From the NCBI RefSeq assembly GCF_001399975.1, contig NZ_LKBD01000022.1, positions 1 through 64,000 on the forward strand: 64,000 nucleotides of DNA, read 5' to 3'. Position 1 is the first letter of the stretch; each line of letters starts with the position of its first letter. The notes beneath the pieces were generated by a model, which had not been told where the DNA came from, did no database searches, and worked only from the letters and a program-made list of their open reading frames with translations. This document shows, piece after piece, positions 21,245 to 30,842 of this stretch. Source of the stretch: Pseudoalteromonas sp. P1-9 (GTDB lineage: Bacteria > Pseudomonadota > Gammaproteobacteria > Enterobacterales > Alteromonadaceae). The translations under genes were made by a program, and so were the position numbers.

Positions 21245-22306
21245 ATGTTGAACTCAAAACCCCTTTTATTTAGTTCGCTAATTGCGCTTACACTTTCTGC
21301 GCCGCTCGCTGCATCGCCCTCACTGGCAGGCGGCTTTTGGATTAATTACAGCTTTAACGAAGACACTCACGAAACCGACTTTGGCGATCAAGCGATTATC
21401 GGTTACTTGGATGGTGCAAAATCAGATAACTCGCCTTGGTTTTACTCTGCGGAATTTCGCCTAGGACCAGGCAGTTTCACTGACGTTGATAACAATTCAA
21501 GCGGGCAAAAATATGTTTTACATAAAGCATGGCTTGGCTACGCGATTGACGACAATAACTCTCTGACCTTTGGCAAAAGCCAAGTGCCATTTGGCTGGAA
21601 AACCGCTAATTTTTGGCCAGGTGACATGTTTTTAGCCGCTTACGGTGACCAAATGGATGTCGGCGTAAAATACCAAGGCGGCGTTAACCAATTCAATTAC
21701 CAACTTGCCTATTATTTGGCTGATGACTGGGCAAGTAAATCAACCGACAGCACCGATGACAACCGCCACTGGGGCAGCAGTTCAACCTACCGAAAAGTAG
21801 ACACCGCAGTTGTTGATTTTTCTTATACATTTAATAAGCAACACACCTTTGCCGCCTCCTACCAAAACGGTAAATTAGAGGAGCTGATCACAGGAGACAG
21901 GCGTACCGATGGCGATCACAGCGCTTATGTAATTTATTACCAAGGCCAATTTGACCAATTTACTACCAAGCTCAGTTATATTGATGGTAAGCGCGATTTA
22001 CCACAAGCCTATCTTGCCGCCAATCCAAATGTCACAAGCACAATCGACAACACCCGTTACTCTGGTGAACTGGGTTATACGCTGGGCGATTGGTATTTTG
22101 TATTAGATGTGACTTTAGCTAAATCAAACACCAATGGTGTAGACGATGACACAGTGTATGCGTTTGCGCCGGGCGTACGCTACGACTATGGCCCGGGTTG
22201 GTTGTACCTTGAATACCTCAATCAAGATGCGTATTTCGACCGCAATATGCAAATCAATCAAGGGGACTTTGCTGCGTGGTACCTCACCTTCGATTACTAC
22301 TGGTAA
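21245..22306 (+). CDS. Outer-membrane porin-like beta barrel
   Basis: A 353-aa protein with a signal peptide ending near SAPLAASP and a body of alternating aromatic-rich beta strands: for example SWFYSAEFRL-like strands, SLTFGKSQVPFGW, a central ASYQNGKLEE, and a C-terminal TFDYYW ending on an aromatic residue as needed for barrel assembly. SQVPFGW followed by a membrane-facing strand resembles the phosphate-selective porin (OprO/OprP) superfamily, but selectivity cannot be read from sequence. It stands alone, divergent from the MCP gene. Confidence 0.75.
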   Translation: MLNSKPLLFSSLIALTLSAPLAASPSLAGGFWINYSFNEDTHETDFGDQAIIGYLDGAKSDNSPWFYSAEFRLGPGSFTDVDNNSSGQKYVLHKAWLGYAIDDNNSLTFGKSQVPFGWKTANFWPGDMFLAAYGDQMDVGVKYQGGVNQFNYQLAYYLADDWASKSTDSTDDNRHWGSSSTYRKVDTAVVDFSYTFNKQHTFAASYQNGKLEELITGDRRTDGDHSAYVIYYQGQFDQFTTKLSYIDGKRDLPQAYLAANPNVTSTIDNTRYSGELGYTLGDWYFVLDVTLAKSNTNGVDDDTVYAFAPGVRYDYGPGWLYLEYLNQDAYFDRNMQINQGDFAAWYLTFDYYW

Positions 22307-22337
22307 GCGTAACTTAGTAGCAAATTACACTCATACT

Positions 22338-22362
22338 AAGGCAGATAACCAATATCTGCCTT
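22338..22362. terminator. Hairpin between porin and ltaE
   Basis: AAGGCAGATA (22338-22347) pairs with TATCTGCCTT (22353-22362) between two converging genes. The T tract is weak, so it may be an inefficient terminator or mRNA-end hairpin. Confidence 0.6.
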
Positions 22363-22395
22363 AACGTTTATTTTAACAATTCAATGCAAATAAAA

Positions 22396-23397
22396 CTAAA
22401 GTGCGTTCTTTATTGCAGTAACCACTGAAACACAATCTTCGCATGTCACATCTTTATGAAGTACCAAACGAATTTGCTCTCCAGGGCAAATATTAACGCC
22501 TTGACGATAAAGTGCGTCGGCAAATTCAGTAACTGGCTTACTTGCCTGATATTGCAAAAACACCATATTGGTTGCCTGCAATGTAACACTTATACCGTCG
22601 ATATTAGACAGCTCTGTTGCTAAAAACTCGGCGTTTTTATGATCTTCAACCAAACGGTCAATATTGTTTTCAAGGGCATACAAACCCGCAGCTGCAACAA
22701 TACCAGCTTGGCGCATGCCGCCACCAAGCATTTTACGCCACTTATGTGCTTCATGAATAAAAGCTTTTGAACCACAAAGCACACTACCAAGCGGCGCTCC
22801 GAGGCCTTTCGATAGGCAAATCGATACCGAATCCATTTGCGAGGTAATGTCTTTAATCGCAACTTGATGATGTACCGCAGCGTTAAATACCCGCGCGCCA
22901 TCTAAGTGCAAGCCTAAACCATGTTCGTCACAAAATTTGCGGGCGTCAGATAAATAAGCCATTGGCAGCGGTTTACCCGATACTGTATTTTCAATCGATA
23001 AAAGACGCGTGCGCGCGTAATGGTGATCGTTCGGCTTAATTTTTCGTTTAACTAATTCGAGTGACAAGCTGCCATCTTTTTCAAATTCTATTGGCTGTGG
23101 CTGAATGCTGCCGAGTACTGCCGCACCACCACCTTCATATTTATAAGTATGGGCGTCTTGACCAACAATGTATTCGTCACCACGCTGACAATGGGCCATA
23201 AGCGCCAATAAATTACTTTGTGTGCCACTTGGCGCAAATAATGCGGCCTCATGACCGGTTAATTCTGCGGCCTTCTGCTGCAACGCATTTACCGTTGGGT
23301 CGTCACCAAATACATCGTCACCCACAGGAGCACTGGCCATCAGTTCGCGCATTGTTGCGCACGGTGTGGTTACGGTATCACTGCGTAAATCTATCAT
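22396..23397 (-). CDS. ltaE: Low-specificity L-threonine aldolase
   Basis: PLP enzyme cleaving L-threonine or L-allo-threonine to glycine and acetaldehyde. The 333-aa product shows [13 protein letters not shown] at the N terminus, [11 protein letters not shown], the substrate-loop [21 protein letters not shown] with the PLP-contacting Asp, and the Schiff-base lysine in [12 protein letters not shown]. This fits the fold I threonine aldolase family. Its start faces the ABC transporter operon, with about 250 bp between them. Confidence 0.93.
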   Translation of the reverse strand: MIDLRSDTVTTPCATMRELMASAPVGDDVFGDDPTVNALQQKAAELTGHEAALFAPSGTQSNLLALMAHCQRGDEYIVGQDAHTYKYEGGGAAVLGSIQPQPIEFEKDGSLSLELVKRKIKPNDHHYARTRLLSIENTVSGKPLPMAYLSDARKFCDEHGLGLHLDGARVFNAAVHHQVAIKDITSQMDSVSICLSKGLGAPLGSVLCGSKAFIHEAHKWRKMLGGGMRQAGIVAAAGLYALENNIDRLVEDHKNAEFLATELSNIDGISVTLQATNMVFLQYQASKPVTEFADALYRQGVNICPGEQIRLVLHKDVTCEDCVSVVTAIKNAL

Positions 23398-23489
23398 ATT
23401 TTCATTGCTTTAAACTGGTTCTGATAAGAACTCACTGTAGCGTGGCAACACAACAAAGACAATCACATTGCGCTAATCACATAAAGCGT

Positions 23490-23508
23490 AATGCGAGCGA
23501 TTCTCATC
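23490..23508. promoter_or_regulatory. Candidate Fur box upstream of ABC/TonB operon
   Basis: The 19-mer AATGCGAGCGATTCTCATC matches 14 of 19 positions of the high-affinity Fur site AATGAGAATCATTCTCATT; the right half is nearly perfect and the left half weak. It lies between ltaE and the ABC operon, 28 bp before a good -10 on the plus strand. Confidence 0.45.
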
Positions 23509-23531
23509 GCACAAAGGTTTACTTTACTTTG

Positions 23532-23548
23532 ATGTTATAATATAACAT
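23532..23548 (+). promoter_or_regulatory. Palindrome containing a TATAAT -10 element
   Basis: ATGTTATAATATAACAT is a perfect 8-1-8 palindrome and contains a consensus -10 hexamer at 23536-23541, about 100 bp before the ABC ATPase start. No convincing -35 lies at 16-18 bp, so an activator or the palindrome-binding protein may be needed. Confidence 0.5.
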
Positions 23549-23644
23549 ATTTCGATTTTTCTCAGTAACACTAAAACACTTGTTATCTTCAGTCTCGTTT
23601 TAGTGCTGTTTCATTCATTAATAACTTTTGGTTGTACAAGCATT

Positions 23645-24349
23645 ATGCAAAACAACACTCTTAGTGTTTCGGCCTTAACCAAGCTGTTTGGCAACAAAAC
23701 CGCAGTGAGCGAGTTAAGCTTTAACTTACATTCAGGCGAGGTTTACTGCCTACTTGGTTCTAACGGCGCCGGTAAAACAACAACATTTAATATGCTTTTG
23801 GGCAATACGCGACCCGATGCGGGCGAAGTGCTGCTTAACGGCGACTCAATTTTTGCCAGCAATTTCAAATTAGATCAGCATATTTTTTATCTACCTGAAA
23901 ACGTTAGTTTATATCCAGAGTTTTCAGCATTAGAAAACCTTGCATACCTTGCGTCATTAGCATCGCTTGATGTCGATGACCGCGCCCTGCGCGATGCACT
24001 CATTCAATGTGGCTTAAATCAAGAGGCGCTCGATAGACCAACGCGTTTTTATTCAAAAGGCATGCGACAAAAAACCGCTATCGCATTGGCACTATTAAAA
24101 AATGCCAACCTAATGCTACTTGATGAACCAACTAGCGGCCTTGATCCGGTTGCTACGCGCGAATTTGTCGCCTTAATTAAACAACTTGGCGAAAAAGGGG
24201 TAATGACCGTGATGATCACACACGATCTCAGTTGTGCTCATTTACTTGCTGACCGCATCAGTATTTTGCACCAAGGTAAACAAGTTGCCGAACTGCCGCA
24301 AAGCGAATCATTCGAGTCACTTGAAAGCACCTATTTATCCCTTGTTTAA
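23645..24349 (+). CDS. ABC transporter ATP-binding protein
   Basis: A 234-aa ATPase of the ABC-2/CcmA-NosF type. Walker A is GSNGAGKTTT, the signature loop is the variant YSKGMRQK, Walker B is LMLLDEPTSGLDP and the switch His is in MITHDLS. The ATG at 23645 is used because conservation starts at LSVSALTKLFG; the upstream 14 codons do not look like family sequence. It is first in a four-gene operon with a TonB-dependent receptor (22 bp later) and two DUF3526-type permeases. The ATPase should drive the two permeases. Substrate unknown. Confidence 0.88.
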   Translation: MQNNTLSVSALTKLFGNKTAVSELSFNLHSGEVYCLLGSNGAGKTTTFNMLLGNTRPDAGEVLLNGDSIFASNFKLDQHIFYLPENVSLYPEFSALENLAYLASLASLDVDDRALRDALIQCGLNQEALDRPTRFYSKGMRQKTAIALALLKNANLMLLDEPTSGLDPVATREFVALIKQLGEKGVMTVMITHDLSCAHLLADRISILHQGKQVAELPQSESFESLESTYLSLV

Positions 24350-24371
24350 TTGTTTATTTTCGGAGTAGTTT

Positions 24372-26387
24372 GTGAAAATCAGCCGCCTTCCTTTATCTCT
24401 GAGCGCCATATCGATTGCACTTTGCGCTCAATTCGCTGTGGCAAATCAAGACAAGTCACTTGAATCAATTGTGGTCATTGGTAAATCGTCTTCGGTTAGC
24501 TCATCTAACCTTGCGGGTTCATTTGATTATATGGGCCGTGAAGAAATTAGTTATCAACATATTGATGATTTAAAAGAATTATTTACCAAAGTGCCAGGAG
24601 TTTATCTGTCGCGTTTTAACCAAGGCATTGTGAATACCATTTTATCAATTCGTGGTTTTGCCGGAGACGGAGCCAGTCCTCACGCTAAATTATTGATCGA
24701 CGGCATTCCAGCAAATATGCACGCAGGTTACGGTGAACTCGATCAGTTATTCCCGATTGCCATTGATCATATCGAAATGTTTCGTGCCACCAGCGATCCC
24801 CGCTATGGATTATTTAATATTGCCGGTAACTATCAAGTAAAGTCACGTAGTGATAGCAGTGCCGACCTAGAGCTGACCCTAGGCAGCTTTAATACCCGTG
24901 AAATTCAAGGTTATTTTGGCCAAGAAGGTGATACGTTATCACATAGCTACTCATTAGGTTATCGTAAAAATGAAGGGTATCGTGACCATACCGATATTAC
25001 CAAAAAAGCCATTTCGGGCCGGTGGGACTGGCAATTAAATAGCGACTCAACACTTGGTGCAATTGCCCGCTATAGCCGATATGAAGGTTCAGCCCCAGGT
25101 TATTTGAGCGAACAAGAAGCAAGGGATAACCCAACCATGTCGGCTGATTATGCAAACCAAGATGGTGGCGTGAAAGAAAATCATCACATTAGCCTGCATT
25201 ACGATACCGCCATTAACAACCAAGTTGATTGGGCAGTTAAAGTTTATAGCCAAAACTTTCAGCGTAATCGTTGGGTACGTTTTTCAGCGCACAGTGATAT
25301 TCAAAATCGCTTTGATGATCAAGATATGCTCGGCGCAATTTCAACGTTAACATGGCAAATTGACCTAGATTGGGCGTTACTGTGGGGCGTTGACCTACAA
25401 AACGAAGAGATAATTGAGCAACGTTTTGGCACGGTTGGTCAAACGCGAGAGCGTGATGATCAAGTTGTTAAGCGTAACCGTCAGTTTAGTTACAACACAA
25501 AAGGCAGTTACCTGCAACTTCAGCATCAGCCAAATGACAAACTGAACTGGAATGTAGCATTACGTGTTGATGACCTTTCGGGTGATTACAGCGAGTTTGC
25601 CGCAGATGGTACGCGCAGCGACCGTGAAATGTATGACTTTGGACTAGTTGTTCAACCTAAGCTAAATGTGATTTACGCACTTACCGATAGCACAGCGGTA
25701 TTTTTCAATACTGGCAGAAGCTTTCAACACCCAACAGGTAAAGCCGCGTTTACCAGTGGCGATATTAACGCCCGCGAAATGACACACAACGACGGTGCAG
25801 AAATCGGCTCGCAGTGGAGTGTTGATGCCGTTGAGCTACGCGCTTCGTATTGGGTGCAAAAAGCCAAAAACGAGTTTGTATTAATCGATGGCGAGCAAAA
25901 GAACGTTGGCGAAACAACGCGAAACGGTATTGATTTAGCAGGTAACTGGCAGGTATCTAACGCATTTACCGTATGGGCAAACTACTCGTATATCGATACT
26001 GAAATTGTCACGCCAAGTGATACCGCAAACGTAACTAAAGGCAATCAATTAAGAAGTATTCCTGATTTTACCGCATCGCTTGGCGCAAGTTTCGACGCCA
26101 CAGAAAAACTCGTTTTACGCGTTCACTTAGATGCCCAAGGCAATTATTACGTTAATGAAGAAAATGCCGGCAAAAAATACGGTGATTACACTTTGCTCAA
26201 TGCCAGCGCCGATTACCACCTAGATTGGGCCACCATAAAGTTGCAGCTTAATAACCTCACTGATGAGTACTACGAATATGTATACGATTTTGGTGGTGTA
26301 GATAGCAACGGCGCGTACCAAACTGACACCGTTCATTCACCTGGCGATGGCCGTAATGCCAGCCTTTCCCTCTCTATGAGTTTCTAA
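24372..26387 (+). CDS. TonB-dependent outer-membrane receptor
   Basis: A 671-aa receptor with a signal peptide (ending about AVANQ), a TonB-box-like ESIVVIG, a plug domain (about residues 45-165; visible IDDLKELFTKVPGVYLSR and ILSIRGF with ALLIDGIP-like KLLIDGIPAN) and a 22-strand-type barrel ending in Phe. The start is GTG with GGAG about 7 bases upstream. Receptors of this shape import siderophores, haem, cobalamin or other large solutes. Here it is embedded between an ABC ATPase and two ABC permeases of the ABC-2 type, not next to the usual binding protein and FecCD-type permease. A Fur-like site upstream suggests an iron-related substrate, which is not proven. Confidence 0.9.
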   Translation: MKISRLPLSLSAISIALCAQFAVANQDKSLESIVVIGKSSSVSSSNLAGSFDYMGREEISYQHIDDLKELFTKVPGVYLSRFNQGIVNTILSIRGFAGDGASPHAKLLIDGIPANMHAGYGELDQLFPIAIDHIEMFRATSDPRYGLFNIAGNYQVKSRSDSSADLELTLGSFNTREIQGYFGQEGDTLSHSYSLGYRKNEGYRDHTDITKKAISGRWDWQLNSDSTLGAIARYSRYEGSAPGYLSEQEARDNPTMSADYANQDGGVKENHHISLHYDTAINNQVDWAVKVYSQNFQRNRWVRFSAHSDIQNRFDDQDMLGAISTLTWQIDLDWALLWGVDLQNEEIIEQRFGTVGQTRERDDQVVKRNRQFSYNTKGSYLQLQHQPNDKLNWNVALRVDDLSGDYSEFAADGTRSDREMYDFGLVVQPKLNVIYALTDSTAVFFNTGRSFQHPTGKAAFTSGDINAREMTHNDGAEIGSQWSVDAVELRASYWVQKAKNEFVLIDGEQKNVGETTRNGIDLAGNWQVSNAFTVWANYSYIDTEIVTPSDTANVTKGNQLRSIPDFTASLGASFDATEKLVLRVHLDAQGNYYVNEENAGKKYGDYTLLNASADYHLDWATIKLQLNNLTDEYYEYVYDFGGVDSNGAYQTDTVHSPGDGRNASLSLSMSF

Positions 26388-26390
26388 ATT

Positions 26391-27791
26391 ATGTTAACAA
26401 CAATAGTCAAACAAGAATGGCGGCGATTACGTCGCCACCGTTTAGCACAAGCCGTGTTAACTCTGGTTGTTGTACTGGTAAGTGTCATCGTACTGAGTCA
26501 TTGGCAACTACAACAAAATGCCATTGATGCACAACAAACATGGCAGCAAACCGCCGATGAATTTTGGCAAGCACAACCTGAGCGCCATCCGCACCGCGTT
26601 GCACACTATGGCCACGTGGTATTTCGCGAACACTCACCGCTTAGCTTTCTCGATGTTGGTGTCGCGCCATTTAATGGCAACTTCTTATTTTTAGAAGCAC
26701 ACAAACAAAATGCCAGCGCAATCAAAAGCTACCCAGTGAACGCCTCTAGCCTCGCAATTGGTTTTCCGTCTGTTGCCACCTTCTTTTGGTTTGTATGGCC
26801 TTTGGTATTAATTATCTTGGCGTACGGCGCAATTAGCGACGAAAAACAAATGAATCGCTACACTTGGCTGTTAAGCCTTGGCCTCACAAAACGTACGTTA
26901 ATGTCTGCCAAAGCGGTGTTTTACATTGTGTTAAGTACGATTATTGTGGCGTTTATTGCCTCCGTTGCCGCACTGTTTATTGCATTAACTGCACATGTAT
27001 CTGCCCAACATTGGTTCTCTTTTACAGCAATGATGGCAAGTTTTTGGTTATACAGCATTATGTGGGTTCTGATCATCGTTACTGTGTCGGCAGTTGCCAA
27101 AAACAACCTGCAAAGCTTGTTAAGCAGCTTAGCGGTTTGGCTGTTTATTTGTGTGCTCGTGCCAAAAATGGCTGCACCAATTGGGCTAAGCTTAGCGCCT
27201 GTTCCTGAGCACGCTAACTTTGTCAGTCAGCTGAAAAAAGATGTAAAGGCAGTCGGCGACTCACACAATCCAAACGATCCCTATTTCAATAGCTTTAAAC
27301 AATCCGTACTTGACCAATATGGCGTAGATACGATTGAAGAACTACCCGTTAATTACAACGGCTTGATCATGGCTGAGGGCGAGCGCATCACAAGCGATAT
27401 TTACCAGCGTCATTTACACACGTTAGAGCAAACCTTCGCAGAGCATGAACGCACCCATCAATGGTTATCATGGCTTTCACCTACCTTAGTGCTAAGCAAA
27501 GTATCGGTATTACTGAGCGGTAACGACCGCGCCAGTATTGATGAGTTTGCAAAACAAGCCGAGGCCTATCGTTTATCACTGATCCAAGCGCTTAATAAAG
27601 TACATACTGAGCAAATTGATCACCATAACGATCGCGCGCAAAAAATAAGTGACGATGTATGGCGAGATATGGCGCTGTTTGAATTTGAAATGAAACCTGC
27701 TCAGCTTCCACTTAAAAACTTACTGCCGTTTTTAGTCTGGCTAATGCTTATCGCTGGCCTGTTTTACCGTGTAGGAGCAAAGCAATCATGA
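26391..27791 (+). CDS. ABC-2 type permease, DUF3526-like (first of two)
   Basis: A 466-aa inner-membrane protein: one N-terminal helix (about 21-40), a periplasmic-looking segment, a cluster of helices (about 125-270), a long soluble domain rich in charged residues (about 275-430) and a final helix (about 440-460). The short basic N terminus VKQEWRRLRRHRLAQ and this topology fit the DUF3526 permease family. It starts 3 bp after the receptor stop and overlaps the next permease gene by 4 bp (ATGA). The two permeases are probably a heterodimer driven by the ATPase at 23645. Confidence 0.78.
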   Translation: MLTTIVKQEWRRLRRHRLAQAVLTLVVVLVSVIVLSHWQLQQNAIDAQQTWQQTADEFWQAQPERHPHRVAHYGHVVFREHSPLSFLDVGVAPFNGNFLFLEAHKQNASAIKSYPVNASSLAIGFPSVATFFWFVWPLVLIILAYGAISDEKQMNRYTWLLSLGLTKRTLMSAKAVFYIVLSTIIVAFIASVAALFIALTAHVSAQHWFSFTAMMASFWLYSIMWVLIIVTVSAVAKNNLQSLLSSLAVWLFICVLVPKMAAPIGLSLAPVPEHANFVSQLKKDVKAVGDSHNPNDPYFNSFKQSVLDQYGVDTIEELPVNYNGLIMAEGERITSDIYQRHLHTLEQTFAEHERTHQWLSWLSPTLVLSKVSVLLSGNDRASIDEFAKQAEAYRLSLIQALNKVHTEQIDHHNDRAQKISDDVWRDMALFEFEMKPAQLPLKNLLPFLVWLMLIAGLFYRVGAKQS

Positions 27792-29125
27792 GTTTAGTTA
27801 ACTTAGAACTAAAACTGCTATTTAGAAATCGCGGATTTCTTTTGCAACTGGCGGTATACCTTGTTTTATCGCTTGGTGCGGTTGTCATTGGCTTTAATCA
27901 TTACAACAAGCAACTTACCGAAATCGAAAAACAACATCAGTTTGCTGCGGCAGACATAGCTCAGTGGCAAGCAGCTGGCGATAAAGCAACACCAGGTGGA
28001 CTTGGTTACTATTTACATAGCCCTGCGGTTAAAACACCGAGCCCATGGTCAATTTTATTTAAAGGTGAAAGCCAAGAGTTACTCACCATCAATCGCATTC
28101 GTTTGTTAGCACTGCAAGGGCAACTCTACAACGAACCAATAAATAACAGCGAACATTTGCGCCTTACATGGTTAGATTTAGGCTTTGTATGGGTTTATTT
28201 ATTGCCATTGTTGATTGGCTTTATCACCGTAACGCGACTTGCCGAAGATAAACAAACTGGGCGCTGGCAGTTATTTTCTGCCAACCTATCAACTGGCAGT
28301 AAATTATTGATAACACGCATCGCAATCAGCGTAAGTGTGCTGTTTATCTTAAATGTAATGGTACTTTTAGCGGCTACCGCTTTTACGGATATTACGCTAT
28401 CGCTCGATACCTTGTGGTTACTGACTATTTTGTTTTGCTATATGCTGTTTTGGTCAAGTGTCAGTTATCTCATTAGCAAGTTGGTAAAGCAGGCTAATTT
28501 ATCAGTGCTGGCGTTTGTTGTGAGCTGGCTGGTACTCGCAATTGCCATACCTTCTGCGCGCTTTTCAAGCCAATTAGACGTAAGCCAAAGTAATACTGGC
28601 GTATCACTATTAATGACGCAGCGACAAAGTATTAACGATAGCTGGGATAGAGATAAGCAGGCAGATCTCGACACCTTTTTAGCGGCCTATCCAAAATGGC
28701 AAGAAACCAGCAAGCTAGGCGAAGCATTCGACTGGAAATGGTATTACGCCATGCAAACGTTAAGTGACGATGCCGCTAAACCAATGGCAAATGATTATCT
28801 AACCCATATTGAAAACGCCAACAAAGCGCCTGTTTTTAGAGCTCTATCGCCTGTGCTAAATGTGGATTTATTGCTAACCCGCCTTGCCAATACCGATAGG
28901 CAAAGCGATTTAGATATGAAAACGCAAGTAACCGATTGGTATAACGCACTAAAAGATCACTGGTACCCTTACCTATTTTTTAATAAAACCTATTCGCCAC
29001 AAGCCATTGCCGATGCACCAAAGTTTAGTTATTTAGCAAGTACATCTAAAGATGCGCTGCAATTGCTGTGGTTGCTGTTACTTACTGCGTGTTTAATTGC
29101 GCTAAGTTACAAACGCAAATCCTAG
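27788..29125 (+). CDS. ABC-2 type permease, DUF3526-like (second of two)
   Basis: A 445-aa paralogue-like partner of the preceding gene with the same plan: N-terminal basic stretch and helix (about 15-37), a periplasmic segment, helices at about 130-260, a soluble domain at about 265-410 and a last helix at about 420-440. ATGA overlap with the upstream gene implies coupled translation and a fixed subunit ratio. It ends the operon, with a strong terminator 41 bp later. Confidence 0.78.
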   Translation: MSLVNLELKLLFRNRGFLLQLAVYLVLSLGAVVIGFNHYNKQLTEIEKQHQFAAADIAQWQAAGDKATPGGLGYYLHSPAVKTPSPWSILFKGESQELLTINRIRLLALQGQLYNEPINNSEHLRLTWLDLGFVWVYLLPLLIGFITVTRLAEDKQTGRWQLFSANLSTGSKLLITRIAISVSVLFILNVMVLLAATAFTDITLSLDTLWLLTILFCYMLFWSSVSYLISKLVKQANLSVLAFVVSWLVLAIAIPSARFSSQLDVSQSNTGVSLLMTQRQSINDSWDRDKQADLDTFLAAYPKWQETSKLGEAFDWKWYYAMQTLSDDAAKPMANDYLTHIENANKAPVFRALSPVLNVDLLLTRLANTDRQSDLDMKTQVTDWYNALKDHWYPYLFFNKTYSPQAIADAPKFSYLASTSKDALQLLWLLLLTACLIALSYKRKS

Positions 29126-29165
29126 TTCCAATTCTAGCCAAAAATTGGATTCTGTTGTCACACCC

Positions 29166-29190
29166 AAAGGAAGCATTTGCTTCCTTTTTT
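29166..29190 (+). terminator. Rho-independent terminator of the ABC/TonB operon
   Basis: AAAGGAAGC (29166-29174) pairs with GCTTCCTTT (29179-29187) around ATTT, followed by T residues. Confidence 0.9.
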
Positions 29191-29263
29191 ATAACATCAA
29201 AACCTTGACTTAAAGCTGACTTGAAGTTGCAAAATCCCCTTTTAGTTGAAAATTAAGGATAAA

Positions 29264-29749
29264 ATGATGACTTCAATATTATTAAATAGCCTGATAATTG
29301 GTGTAGGCGCTACGCTTGTAATGGACTTAGCCGCTTGGTTATGTTTGCGATTATTCGCTATTCAGCCATTAAATTATGCTTTTGTCGGGCGTTGGTTAAT
29401 CGGTATCACGCGTGGAAAGCTATGCCATAATCCGATTATGGCATCACCCAGTGAAAAGCATGAGCTTGCCATTGGTTGGTTGAGTCATTATGCAATTGGG
29501 GTTGTGTACGCATATATGTATTTGATTTTGGCAAACATACTCACACTTAACATTGGCAATATAGCGTTATTATTACTGTTTACGCTCTCAACGCTGGTAA
29601 TGCCCTTTTTTGTTATGCAACCGTGTTTTGGTTTTGGCATCGCAGCCCGTAAAACCCCACACCCGCTGCAAATCAGACTAAAAAGCCTGCTTGCACACCT
29701 GTCATTTGGTGTTGGGCTTTACATTATGATCTTGTTGCTACTCGGCTAA
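29264..29749 (+). CDS. DUF2938 family membrane protein
   Basis: A 161-aa protein with four predicted helices. VMDLAAWLCLR, FVGRWLIG, HELAIGWLSHYAIGV and MQPCFGFGIAARKTP are the conserved-looking blocks of DUF2938. Function unknown. Start: ATG 29264 or 29267; AAGGA precedes them with 4 or 7 bases, so the second may be the one used. The 3' end overlaps the converging acetyltransferase gene by 12 bp. Confidence 0.75.
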   Translation: MMTSILLNSLIIGVGATLVMDLAAWLCLRLFAIQPLNYAFVGRWLIGITRGKLCHNPIMASPSEKHELAIGWLSHYAIGVVYAYMYLILANILTLNIGNIALLLLFTLSTLVMPFFVMQPCFGFGIAARKTPHPLQIRLKSLLAHLSFGVGLYIMILLLLG

Positions 29750-30385
29750 ATGGTAGCAAGCACCTAGCTCTAGAAACCCCATTGAAAGATACATTGGCAG
29801 GCCAGCTTGCGAGGCCTGCAAACTAATAAAATCGCAACTATTTTGCTCTGAAAACCAAAGTAAATGCTGCATTATTGCCTTGCCAATGCCTTTGCCTTGG
29901 TAACGTTCTGGCACGCCAACTTGATGAACACCTAGCGTCTGATTAGTAATGTAAGCGATGGCTGTTCCGCAAATTTCACCATTTTCAATGTAGGCGAAAA
30001 TTGTCGCATTGCTATCACAAAGTAATGGCCGCAAGGTTTTATAATCAATCAAATATCCAAAAGCCTCACCGCATACGTTGGCCCACTGTTTTAAGCGCTC
30101 TTCTGACGTGATGCGTTCAATATACTTATTCGAGATAGCGAGTTTTTGTGTACCTTCAAGGCCCATTGCAATCAGTTTATTACGGTAGTTCTCGCGTTGA
30201 AAATCATTAGGTTCAGTGGTTACACATACATGTTGGTGCCACGCATTTTGGTCAATTGCCTTAAAATCGCTGCGCCATACTTTGTTTGGCCAGCTAGTGT
30301 GACGATGCACATTCGAGGTTTTAGTATGCGCTAATGTTGACCAAAATTGGTGTAAATTTGCCAGGTTCCTATCTAATAACGTCAT
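29738..30385 (-). CDS. GNAT family N-acetyltransferase
   Basis: A 215-aa acetyltransferase. The acetyl-CoA loop is visible as VGVPERYQGKGIGKAIMQHL (about residues 155-175) and the C-terminal beta-alpha unit as LQASQAGLPMYLSMGF. The N-terminal 80 residues look like a degenerate GNAT repeat. Substrate unknown. AAGGA lies 9 bases before the ATG. It is last in a probable four-gene minus-strand unit (Crp-type regulator, nitroreductase, DMT membrane protein, acetyltransferase), 4 bp after the membrane protein. Confidence 0.82.
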   Translation of the reverse strand: MTLLDRNLANLHQFWSTLAHTKTSNVHRHTSWPNKVWRSDFKAIDQNAWHQHVCVTTEPNDFQRENYRNKLIAMGLEGTQKLAISNKYIERITSEERLKQWANVCGEAFGYLIDYKTLRPLLCDSNATIFAYIENGEICGTAIAYITNQTLGVHQVGVPERYQGKGIGKAIMQHLLWFSEQNSCDFISLQASQAGLPMYLSMGFLELGACYHLAE

Positions 30386-30389
30386 GAAT

Positions 30390-30842
30390 TTAATCCTTAT
30401 TTATCAATACAATGCCAGCAATTAACAACACTGTGCCCAACGCTTTGGTAATACTAATAAGCTTTTGTGGGCTATCAAATAAACCAAAGTGGCTAATTAA
30501 CATAGCGAAGACAATTTGCCCGGTTAATGCGTAACTCATTAAATTACCTACGCCCATTTTGGGAATAAGCCAATACATGCTACCAACGCCTAAAACACTT
30601 AATACACATGACCCCCACAAGTACCAAGGTACATTGCTCAGCTGTACATTTTGCAACGTGACCGAGAGCGTTTTTGCATTGATTACCAAAAGCACCAGCG
30701 ACACCAAAATAAAACTAGTTAAAAATGCATAACTTGTTGCCAGCCATGAACTTTTTAATAGTTGCCCTAAGCGCGCATTCATCGCAGCTTGCATTGCAAT
30801 ACACGCCCCTGCGATAAAAGCGACAGGCCAAAGGGCGTTCAT
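30390..30842 (-). CDS. YdcZ/DUF606-type DMT membrane protein
   Basis: A 150-aa protein with five helices, matching the DUF606 branch of the drug/metabolite transporter superfamily: GACIAMQAAMNARLGQ near the N terminus, then SMYWLIPKMGVGN and LTGQIVFAMLISHFG. These small proteins probably form pairs in the membrane. Its start overlaps the nitroreductase stop by 4 bp (ATGA), so they are co-translated. Confidence 0.8.
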   Translation of the reverse strand: MNALWPVAFIAGACIAMQAAMNARLGQLLKSSWLATSYAFLTSFILVSLVLLVINAKTLSVTLQNVQLSNVPWYLWGSCVLSVLGVGSMYWLIPKMGVGNLMSYALTGQIVFAMLISHFGLFDSPQKLISITKALGTVLLIAGIVLINKD

